The notes under the pieces are model-generated. The model was not told the DNA's origin. It worked only from the letters and a program-made list of their open reading frames with translations, and did not search any database. Made by a program: the position numbers and the translations under genes. Shown piece after piece: positions 11,801 to 21,400 of a stretch of DNA of 64,000 nt (position 1 is its first letter; each line of letters begins with the position of its first letter). The DNA is from Psettodes erumei (Eukaryota; Chordata; Actinopteri; Pleuronectiformes; Psettodidae): NCBI GenBank assembly GCA_016785225.1, contig JAFBJZ010000912.1, positions 310,001 through 374,000 on the forward strand. Reading direction: 5' to 3'.

Positions 11801-13398
11801 AAACGATGCTTGGGATAATTTAGAAATGGTGTCATCACATAGGTTGTCCAGCAGAGTGCACTCTGACTCCATTGTTTACAATAGCACTGTGCATGAGAGT
11901 GCGTCACGGAGCTGAAACCCAGCCACCGCAGATGCATTTTATTTTTTCAAATGCAACTACCTGTGGCCTAATTGCCCCAAATGGAAAGTAACTTTGTCAA
12001 ACTGCCATGGTCTCGATTTTTCAGTTGAATCAAAGCTAGAGAGAAGCCAAAATTTCATTAACCGACGGTGTGGTCTGTCTCTGTGCGGTCCTGTCGTTTT
12101 GGAAATCACGGAGGGAAAATCTGATCATCGGCCAAACCAAATGTAAACATGGAATTTAGAGCAATCACAATAATGCGTTTAATCTATCTGATTTCCCGTC
12201 TAACCTAATCTGCTCATGTCTGTCTTGTCTTTTTGTCATTGCCTCATTTTCCCCATGAAGCATCAAACCACTGATAAAACCTGGACTGACTGCATTGGCA
12301 GTTCTGGTCCTCCGCTTTCGCCAACTTGCCAATAACAGTCTTCACTCTTGTGATTTCTGTCTGCTGTTGACAGTGAGCTGGCGATGCTGCTGTCTATGGC
12401 TCAGAGCAACCCAGCGCTGTTCCAGATGATCTCAGACAGGGCGACAATAGCAAGGCAGTTAGACAGACTCAGCAGACTGAAAGACCTGATGGAGACCAGC
12501 CAGGAAGAGCTGAAGACCAAACAGGCTGAGGAGTGGACCCACTGGATCACACGCTATAGGTGATACATCTGACCGAAATGATGACATAATTTCACAATAG
12601 CGTAAAACTAGAGAGGAGGGTGAAAAACTACATGCACCGGATGAGAGTTGTTTTGTTTTTCTTTTTGGGTGGAGGGTGATGGGTGGAAGTGTGACTGATA
12701 AAGGGGGTAGACAGAGAGAAAAGGGAGGAAATGGTGTCGAATCTGCTATTGTTTCATCACTTTAACTCTGACAGAGTGTTTTGCATTATCACTGTGGCAG
12801 GAAACGTCTGGCTCGCGAGCTGGAGGGCCAGAGCGACGTGCAGGCCGTGCAGGAGGAGAGGGTGAGGGTGATGGATGGCACCAACCCTCGCGTGGTGCTC
12901 AGGAACTACATTGCCCAGAATGCAATAGAGGCCGCTGAGAAGGGGGACTTTTCTGAGGTCAGACTCAGCTTCACTGCGACACACCTTACACTTTCGAAAA
13001 ACATAACTAAAACTTTGCCTGAAAAGGTATTTCTGCAGCACTCAGTCTTTGTATCAAAAGTGATTTCAAATCCAAATGCTCTTGAGTCACTCTCAATTCC
13101 CGTTTGCTCTCTTTAGCTCTTGTGCTTCACTCTCACCTCTCACTTCCTCTCATCGCCGCAGGTCCAGCGGGTCCTCAAGGTTCTGGAGAGGCCCTTTTCT
13201 TCCCAGCCCGGTCTGGAGCTTCCTGCGTGGGTGGGCGGAGACGGTGTCACCGAACAGGGAGAGAGGGACGAAGGAGAAGAGCAGCAGGAAGAGGCTGCAT
13301 CTACATCTTCAGCTACATCTACAGCCAGAAATGCTGTTCCGTATGACAGCAAGCCCCCAGCTTGGGCCCATGAGATTTGTGTCACATGATCTTCATAG
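8870..13398 (+). CDS. selenoo: Selenoprotein O (SELENOO), mitochondrial pseudokinase-fold AMPylase
   Basis: Nine coding exons: 8870-9420, 9715-9918, 10004-10181, 10716-10846, 11068-11345, 11517-11685, 12374-12559, 12801-12957 and 13162-13398. They close to 696 aa including selenocysteine 694. SelO has a protein-kinase-like fold and is known to transfer AMP to protein substrates in mitochondria. Family landmarks seen: HCYCGHQFGQFAGQLGDGA in exon 1, QADGRKVLRSSIREFLCSEA in exon 2, HGVLNTDN (330-337) and the metal-binding DYGP (346-349) in exon 4, and VLRNYIAQNAIEAAE in exon 8. The N-terminus (MAHLGPRLGPSRIF...) is basic, lacks acids and suits a mitochondrial presequence. The C-terminus reads C-V-T-U-S-S, a CxxU redox motif in which U is TGA (13387-13389); the true stop is TAG (13396-13398). 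A plain gene caller would stop three codons early. Met28 (8951) is a possible second start. Confidence 0.96.
13387..13389 (+). other. selenoo: Selenocysteine (Sec694) TGA recoding codon
   Basis: TGA in frame follows ...ICVT and is itself followed by TCT TCA TAG, giving the ending CVTUSS that vertebrate SELENOO proteins share. This identifies the TGA as Sec, not a stop. Recoding needs a SECIS in the 3' UTR (see 13883-13929). Confidence 0.93.
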
Positions 13399-13882
13399 TT
13401 ACTTCCCTGATTGGTAGATTGTCTGCCTAAAATGACAAGAGAGTTTCTTGGTCTTGTTCTTTACCTTCAGTGTCCCTCCCCTCACTTCCAGTCACTTTAA
13501 AACTCTCTGTTACTTTTGGCAGACAGCGTTAGGGAAGTCTGCATGAGACGCAACACGCCACAGGCCACTCAGCTGATACAAAGCAGACAGGGAATGAGTT
13601 GAGTTTGGTGGTGCAAATACATACAGTTACAAATATGACGTGGCCACGTCTGGTGAAAAGCTTTTAACCATGTGTGAAATGGGTTTTAATGACAAGTTTC
13701 TTACAATGGCTCAGCATTTTGTAATGGGCTTCAAAAGTGCCTTCATTTGAGGAATTTGATTGACAAGTGGTTGGCAGGGTCCCCCTTAAATCCATGGGTG
13801 GAACTATTCTCATTTTTATGCAAACGTGCAAAGAAAGGCCCTCAACTGCTTCCTTGTCTGTGCTGTGTTCAGTGAACTGTTA

Positions 13883-13929
13883 ATGACGACTCAGACAACA
13901 AGTCCTACAGTGAACCGTCTGACTCTGAT
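13883..13929 (+). promoter_or_regulatory. selenoo: Candidate SECIS element of SELENOO
   Basis: The core fits the eukaryotic SECIS pattern: ATGA (13883-13886), ten bases, AA (13897-13898) at the 5' side of the apical loop, 27 bases, then TGAT (13926-13929). The ten bases after ATGA pair with those before GA in 8 of 10 positions, including six consecutive pairs (TCAGAC, 13891-13896, with GTCTGA, 13917-13922). It lies about 490 bases after the Sec codon, a normal distance. Helix I below the quartet looks weak by eye. Mammalian SELENOO SECIS elements are reported to carry CC in place of the loop AA; here AA is present. Confidence 0.6.
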
Positions 13930-15013
13930 AAACTGCGGGGTGTTGCCTCAACGTATACCAAATGATGTGATGTATGTCTGTGTGAAAGGTTTTTTTGCTT
14001 GTTAGTGAACGAAAGGGAATGTTTGCGCTTGATCCAGGGAGCCGCGGAAGAAAAACACGCACAATATGTCCTGCTCCAGCAGGAAACATTTAGCCACTCT
14101 CCTAATATCACTTTATATCCACAGAACCACAAGCATAAGTCACCTTTTGTTATATAATAAGTTCATTAAGTGACGAAACTACAGTTGCTCTAGATGTGTG
14201 TGATGAAATGGCAACTGCATATTGGGATATTTTAGTTTGGCTGTAACGCGCACTGATTAGAAGGCTGTTTGATTTGGAAATGAACTCCGCGTTGTTGTTG
14301 TTGTTGTTAAAAATCAGACCATTAACGCTGGACTTCCTCGTTCACACGCGGCAGAAACTGACATGATATGAACTATCACTATGAGCTCCTCGTCAGATAT
14401 AGCCTGAACCTATCCGATTAAACTGAGCGCCAATCAGACACCGTGTGCTTTGCTTTTTGGTGCACGCCTACCGGGCTCGTCGTTCCATTTGAAGAGCTCA
14501 GCTTCACCTCCGCACTTCTGTGTTTCGTAATATTTCAATGACGTTGCCACTCGGTGAGCAGGTTTCTCCATACCCACACGAGCGAGTGTTTACGCTTTCC
14601 CCCCGCGTTTGTATTAACGTCACACAGACGGATCCGACGCGATCTTGAATTCCAGTCTCTTTGTTTCCTGGGCACACAACACCGTCTTGTATTTCTCTAA
14701 ACACATACTTGTGTTGGTCTTCACCTCTGGGCGTCAGCAACGCTCATGTCCCAGCAAGCCCCAGGCGTCTGCTCACCCTCCTCCCACACTTCAGTGTAAG
14801 CACCGAGAATTTCTTCTTTTTTTCATCAACAATCAGCATTTCTATTCAATTTGCGCGCACCTGCCAACGCGTTTTACTGTCATGTCGTAAGCCGGTTCTC
14901 TCGTCATACTCACATGCCGGTCTCCTTTTCACCTTTAATTACAGGTCTTTTCCGAGAGCGCCTTTTGGTGACCTGAGGGTGCGCCCTGAGCGGCTGACAC
15001 GCGGAGCTGCGCA

Positions 15014-15076
15014 ATGATCGAGGGTGAGCGCATAGGTGGGATCTGGGACAATGGGTGTGTAGCGACGGCGGACTAA
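15014..15076 (+). other. Upstream ORF (20 codons) in the putative MAPK12 5' UTR
   Basis: ATG at 15014 opens a frame that closes at TAA 15074-15076, 56 bases before the kinase ATG. If this stretch is in the mature leader it could dampen translation. A GTGAGC inside it (about 15024) could instead be a splice donor that removes most of it. Confidence 0.35.
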
Positions 15077-15132
15077 ACATAACAAAGACGAACCTTTTCT
15101 CGACTCTCCTGGGTTTTTAAAAAAAATAAATA

Positions 15133-15825
15133 ATGTCTAAGCGAGTCAGACCGGGCTACTGCCGCCAAGAAGTCAACAAAACCTCATGGGAAGTGCCGGA
15201 CCGGTACCGGGACCTGCGGCAGGTGGGGACCGGAGCGTACGGAACGGTGTGGTAAGTGTGGGGGGAAAAAATAACAACTACGAAACGGGACGAAGCGACA
15301 ACACGGATTGTTGGTCGCTGGTTTATGTGGCGCACGGTAACAAAGAAAGAGACGGAGCAGATGGTGACATACGGGCAGGCGGCTGCACTGTGCCACGGCC
15401 AAACAAAAGAAAAAGTATCTGGTTGCGCTCCGCCGTACACATGCTGCTCCACTTCCTCATACGATGCGGACACTTGCACCGGTGCCTCACTTCACCGCTC
15501 GCCGTCTCTAAGATTATTAAATCAGGGGCGCATGAAGGGGTGGTGGGTCATATACATACATGTGCTTCCTCACTTTTTTTGATAGTCCGCACAACAAACT
15601 GCCCATTCATGCACCTTGTGCGTCTCGCAGCCTGCGGCCCTTTGTTATCAATGATTGACTGCGTGGGCGGATACTGAACTCCAACTGACTGAATGCATCT
15701 TAATAACACATGATCAACTCTGAAAAAAATGTGCTCGGACACAGGCTGGAGATGTAGCCGCCTGCTGCAGCCATAGATCACAACCGGGTGTAGCAGATGA
15801 GGGAAACGGGTCAGGCAAGGAGGCT

Positions 15826-15862
<37 letters not shown>

Positions 15863-18800
15863 CCAGAGGTTTGAGCTAACAGTGAAATTCCTGATCAGAA
15901 GAAAAGGAAGTAAATCTTCAGTTATATACACAGAGAGGATCAGCTATCCCTTTTTAACCTGATCAAGGGGAAGTTCATGGACATTTCCTCATACTGCCCA
16001 TGTTACAGATCAGCTGATGCTTTATGGAAAGTGGCTATTACATTTTGTTTTTGCCTCTGACACGTTCTTACCCACAGCTCAGCAGTGGACTCCAGAACAG
16101 GAGTCAAAGTGGCAATCAAGAAGCTGTACCGACCTTTCCAGTCTGAGCTCTTCGCAAAGCGGGCCTACAGGGAACTGAGGCTCCTCAAACACATGAAACA
16201 TGAGAATGTAAGACACGATGTTGTTTCTACGTAGATCAGTGTGATTTATTTCCAACGAGTTAGACTAACTAGACAAGCTATCTCAATAGCTCAAAAGCTT
16301 TATTTTCCATATAGAATAACAAAATTGGGTAAAAAAAAAAAACTGACCTAAGGGCCAAAGATTATGTCCAGCTGTGTAATACATATTTCTGCCTGATGCA
16401 GGTGATTGGCCTATTAGATGTGTTTACTGCGGACCTCTCCCTGGACAGATTCCATGATTTGTAAGTGCACTTTATGCATCAGCCAACGCTGTGGGACCAG
16501 TATTACTACATAGGAGATCATCTCAAAGTAGCAGCCAGGTGTAAGGTCGATGTAAAGCGTTCATAACAATGCCGTTTTCTGCTCATTGGAGTTATCTGGT
16601 GATGCCGTTCATGGGGACAGATCTGGGGAAGCTGATGAAGCTGCAGAGACTGTCAGAAGAGAAAATTCAGTATTTGGTTTACCAGATGCTCAAAGGGCTA
16701 AAGGTAGAGAACTCTGCTTTCATTATGTTTGTGGACAATTCATTACTTGGGTTTTATTGTTCCGTTCATTAAATCCCCCTTATATTCTTTTATTACAGTA
16801 TATTCATTCAGCAGGTATAATTCACAGGGTAAGTTGTGCTTTATTTATACATATCCACCGCGTATGTGTGAGATGAAGATCCATACACTCTGATCTGATT
16901 TAAAAGGGAGTTGCTGTTTCATTTGCAAACTTATACCCTCCCGATTTTATTACGCTGCTAAGACTGGATTTCCTGCTTGAGGCTGGTTTTCCTCTTGCTT
17001 GAGTCAGCGCCACAGTCATACTGAGACTTTTCATCATCACCTTCTGCAGGACCTCAAACCGGGAAATCTTGCCATCAACCAAGACTGTGAGCTCAAGGTA
17101 ACAACTGCGCTTCCTGAAAACCCAAACCTGTCAAAAACACTACCTGTATTCATTCTTAAATGCTCTATTTATGGTATTCCATTTAAAAATGCATAATCTG
17201 TCTCCAAGCACTGTCCAGGATTTCATCACCAATTGCACATTTTTAATCAAGTCCACAAAGTCTTATAACCAGACTTTGCTACCTCACTATGACCTTAATT
17301 TAATGTTGCTATGTCTGACCATGTTTCTGTTCCTGTTCTTGTTCTCCCAGATTCTGGACTTTGGTTTAGCGCGGCAGGCAGACAGTGAGATGACGGGGTA
17401 TGTGGTGACTCGCTGGTACAGAGCCCCAGAGGTCATCCTGAGCTGGATGCACTACACACAGACTGGTAATGTTGAGCTGATTTAAGGAAAAAGAAACATA
17501 TTTTTATGTTCAGTACTCCCCATCAGCAGTGAATCCACATGGTATTTTGTGATGTAGTGTGGCTTTGTACCCAAATGCCCTTAACGCAAGGCTTCTGCTT
17601 CAGCTGTGTCTTACTACATTTCCTAGCATGACCTTTAAAACCTCAACAGAACAGGCTTGAACTTGTTGCTCTCTCACTTTTTCTGCAAATGTTTTGCGCA
17701 TATCTTGTAATTGCCGTACACTCTGTTGGGGCCACAGTTAGGAGATGTGTGTGTGTGTGTGTGTGTGCATGTTTGATTTCCATGGAACGAGAGTTGTATC
17801 AGGGTGGGGGCAGAAATGGAGAAGGGGGTTGGGAAGGAAGTGTGAATCAGCTGAGCAGAGATTTCCCGAAGGTGGAGGAGATTTCTGTCTTTATGTTTGT
17901 GAATGGCGAGTCTGGAAAGTAGCTAAAAATTCCACTGTGGCTTCACTATAAATACACTGGAAAATACACCTCAAATATATAAAATGGGTCCAGTAATACA
18001 TCTTTTAAATCATGCTTAGCTGGGTTTGCAGTCAAAGTGGAAGGATATAGTGTTAGAAGCACTTGAGTTCAGTGGCGTCAGAAGGTAATGATAAATATGA
18101 TCCACTAGGTAGTGCTATTTTAACACTTGTAAAGTATTTTGAATATTTGGAAGTCTTGAGATGTGTGGTGTTTATCAACTGTGTTTTGTGTCTCTTCTTC
18201 AGTGGATATTTGGTCTGTGGGCTGCATCATGGCGGAAATGCTTCAAGGAAAACCTCTTTTTAAAGGGAGTGACCGTATCCTTTTACCCTCCTGACTTTTT
18301 CCAGTGACACTTTCAGGACTTTCAAAGAGAAAGAGTTATGCTGTGAATTATGAATCACTTTTGAACCTTGACCCCTGTTTGTCAGACCTAGACCAGCTGA
18401 CCGAGATCATGAAAATCACAGGAACACCAACTCAGGAATTTATATCAAAACTAGAATCTGAGGATGTGCGTGCAAAACATGCAGTTCACTCAACAACAAA
18501 AATAAACACTTCCTGGTTCTACTATACCACCCAGTCCCATTACCAACAGAATCTTGCAAAGTTCAAGAACAGAAGACACAATTTGGCATGAATGCAAAAT
18601 CATTAGTTGTACCTAAAAGGCCAAAAACATATAAAGACACACCCCTCACATACTAAAATCACCAAATTGACTTATTCCAGATTAAATATATTGATTTGTT
18701 TTCTTAGGCCAAAAGCTACATCAAAGGTCTTCCAAAAGTGGAGAAGAAAGACCTTCAGAAGGTGTTTTCCACTACTAATCCACAAGGTAGGGCACACTCA

Positions 18801-19617
18801 GTCTTTTAATTACCTCCACCAAGGAGGAAATGGTTTTGGGTCTGATTGTTTATGTCTTTGTTTATGATTTTTTTCATTGAGTAATTGAAAAGTATTGGAG
18901 GTGGCTCATTACATTTTGTGAATAATGGGAATTAATGCAGGGATTTTTTTTAAGGATTCTTCACCATTGGGAAGGACAAAATTTCACATTTTGAGTCACA
19001 TCTCCATATATGCATAAAGATTTGAAACAAAAACAATTTGGGGACACTGTTTTAATGACATCAGGAAAATATCACAAACTGTTCCAGTTTCGGACACTCT
19101 TCTGGATCCAGAAGATGAGGTTTACACAAATTTTGGGTGCACACACAGAAAGCTATTTTGCAGTAACCAATAGAAGTAGAGTCCAATCTTTCATTTGATT
19201 CCCTGTTGCCGCTCTTTCTTCATTTCTTTTTTCCTCCCCCCTCAGCCGTGTCTGTGCTGGAGCACATGCTATTGCTGGATCCGCAGAGCAGGGTAACTGC
19301 TGCAGAGGCTCTCCAGCTGCCATACCTTGCCGAGTTCAGAGAACCAGAGGAGGAGACAGAAGCACAGCCATATGACCACTCGTTAGACAACACGGACCTG
19401 CCGCTGGACCAGTGGAAACGTAAGGGTGAAGGGGAAGAAACGATCAGTTAATAATTGAGGATAGGGTTGGGGGGCACAGTAGAAAGGAGGAAGACAGTAT
19501 GAGTTGTTATTTGTTACTGCTCACTGTCTTGCTGTGCTTCTTTCTATAGGTCACACCTTCACAGAGATCTTGACTTTCAAACCAGTTGTGCCTGAATCCA
19601 AGGAAACTTCACTGTGA
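15133..19617 (+). CDS. mapk12: p38 mitogen-activated protein kinase, MAPK12 (p38gamma) type
   Basis: Twelve coding exons: 15133-15251, 16078-16207, 16402-16460, 16592-16703, 16799-16828, 17050-17097, 17351-17465, 18203-18274, 18386-18465, 18708-18786, 19246-19419 and 19550-19617. They close to 361 aa, the usual p38 size. It is a proline-directed Ser/Thr kinase of the stress-response cascade, activated by MKK3/6. Seen: Gly-rich loop GTGAYGTV (32-39), VAIKK lysine (54), HRDLKPGN (149-156), DFG (169-171), and activation loop T181-G182-Y183, the p38 signature. The Ala-Lys-Arg-Ala-Tyr stretch after FQSELF and the ending KETSL match MAPK12 (human KETPL) rather than MAPK11 or MAPK14. KETSL is a class I PDZ ligand, which lets p38gamma dock PDZ scaffolds. 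An in-frame TAA six bases upstream fixes the start. Which fish paralogue (a or b) cannot be decided here. Confidence 0.93.
15832..15860 (+). repeat. (TG)n microsatellite
   Basis: About 14 TG units in MAPK12 intron 1. Confidence 0.9.
17743..17767 (+). repeat. (TG)n microsatellite
   Basis: About 12 TG units in MAPK12 intron 7. Confidence 0.9.
18805..18960 (+). mobile_element. Old fragment of a dispersed repeat with a CCTCCACCAAGGAGG motif
   Basis: In MAPK12 intron 10, TTACCTCCACCAAGGAGG followed by TGGTTTTGGGTCTGATTG and a TTTGTTTATG run resembles the start of a short repeat often seen in fish DNA that begins ACCTCCGCCAAGGAGG. The match is from memory and the right-hand edge is unclear; the copy is diverged and non-coding. 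Confidence 0.4.
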
Positions 19618-20041
19618 AACACAAAGAGATGGCTGTGCAGCCTGGGAACAGAACACTTCCTACTGTGCTGAGGATGCAATGCTGTCTCACCTAAACATAA
19701 CTGATTTAAGTCCGCTAATAATGTTTTTTGATATTTAATGAGAAATCAACATTTAAAAAGGGATGCATTATTTGTATTGCTTATTGAAGTTCAAGTTCAA
19801 GCAGGTACATATACATTATAGGAATAGTTAAAGATATGCATTTCTCCCTACCAGTTTGTATTAATTAAAAATTAATAAGTGGCAGTAGATACATTTTAAT
19901 TAAGATTTCCAAACTCATGCGCATCTGTTATAAAAGCAAAATGTAAAAGACATGAGACAATGCATACTTTATTTTGAGAGGTAATTTCCCAGCCAATGAC
20001 TACATATCTTCAAAAGAAATTTGACTGGAATCTTTTTGGAC

Positions 20042-20043
<2 letters not shown>

Positions 20044-20073
<30 letters not shown>
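20044..20073 (+). repeat. (TG)n microsatellite
   Basis: About 15 TG units downstream of MAPK12, probably within or near its 3' UTR. Confidence 0.9.
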
Positions 20074-20074
<1 letters not shown>

Positions 20075-20612
20075 TCTGCATGTGATCTGATATGAATTAG
20101 TCATTCCTCCCAGTGGCCTTAATGATAATGACATAACACTGCTCAGTCTCCAATCATATGAAATCCATTTTGGCAGGGTACGCACAAACATTCACATTTA
20201 AATTTCAAATTAAAAGCACATTTGTGATAGATGTTTCTAACAGTGCTTCTGTATTTTTATTATTAAAGATTCCCTTTGAGAAGGATGCACATGCATATGT
20301 TAGTTTTCACAAACAAATCTGATAGATTTTGGCTGTTGAACTAAATATTTAAATACTGAAGCTGAAGATCAGACCTTACAAAGAAGGGTATTGGACAAAA
20401 CTAAGAGCTTTGGGGTGGGGGTAGAGGTTGATAACAACAATATTTTATAATAGTTAAGTTATCCACAGTGGAATACTACTATGAAATTTAATATCTGGCT
20501 GGATCCTACATTTCCCATCATCCTTCAGCTAGATTCTTCCTGCCTGCTTAATGTCAATACCCCTTGAAGTCCACACCACCAATTACAATCCCAGAATTTT
20601 TTAAAACCCCCA

Positions 20613-20618
20613 AATAAA
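20613..20618 (+). terminator. Candidate polyadenylation signal AATAAA for MAPK12
   Basis: The first clean AATAAA noticed after the kinase stop, about 1 kb downstream. The variant ATTAAA at 20262-20267 is an earlier alternative. Confidence 0.3.
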
Positions 20619-20929
20619 CCTGATAACATTATTATGAAGGTTATCCCATGACTTGGCAAAACTCCTTCAGAGCCACAGAGGACATAAATATTCAACAATT
20701 TTTACAGGTTGATTTTTCTGCTTGCAAGTGGCTTGCATAAAATTGGTGCAGTGCTCCTTTTGCATATCCATTTGATATCCAAATTATTGTCCAGCCATTG
20801 TAGCGGAAGGGGCCTTTTGCATTTGTGTTGCACATATAAATGAACACTAGATGGCAGCATGTAAACAACCCATGACAAGGCACAGGTATATCTTTGGTGT
20901 AGAAATGCTGGAATATCCCTTGAAATGGG

Positions 20930-21400
20930 AAAGCAATTTCCATGAAATTTAATAGGTTACCGAGAGGATAAATGGTAACGACACTGGCTAACCCTTGACT
21001 TTCCCTCTCACTCCATCAGAAAATAAAAGTTTTAAATTATCAATTGAAATATTTATTTGAATATGTAGTTATCTTGGATAGCACAAAATTTGTAATAGCT
21101 TTGGTGACCCCCAGACATTTCATCTTTTCAGATCACATCATATTGGATCAAAATGTCAGTTTGTCACTTTGGTTTGTGACAAAATGCCTGTCAAACTAAT
21201 ACCATTCCCATCAAACAACACTTTGCGCTGAATGCTAAAGAAGCGAACTCTGTAAACTAGTCAGAGTGAATCTGTTAAATATTACACCTTAGAAAACCTG
21301 TGTATTTTCACAGTCAGTGAATTTGCATGCTGACATTAGCATTTACCATAAAGGACCACAGTCATAGTAGCTGTTGGGTGATTTATTGTATTGCAGTAAA
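20930..21400 (+). mobile_element. Dispersed teleost repeat, copy A
   Basis: Contains blocks known from a very common fish interspersed repeat: CATGAAATTTAATAGG, GGTGACCCCCAGACATTTC, TCAAAATGTCAGTTTGTC, TTTGGTTTGTGAC, CATTCCCATCAAAC and GACATTAGCATTTACC, in the expected order. It is related to the copy at 35790-36120. It is non-coding and diverged. The class name is not recalled and the edges are approximate. Confidence 0.55.

Larger units (their letters stand above)
13399..15132 (+). other. SELENOO 3' UTR, intergenic DNA and MAPK12 upstream region
   Basis: No coding exon is recognised. The first 500-700 bases are likely SELENOO 3' UTR and carry the SECIS candidate. From about 14480 CpG dinucleotides become frequent up to the MAPK12 start, consistent with its promoter and 5' UTR. 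A small upstream ORF lies at 15014-15076. Open frames at 14504-14890 on both strands look like chance frames in GC-richer DNA. Confidence 0.4.

Noticed and set aside
13399..15132. Remnants of TUBGCP6 or HDAC10 between SELENOO and MAPK12
   Set aside because: Looked for because human has them there; no exon-like frame with their motifs was seen in this 1.7 kb.
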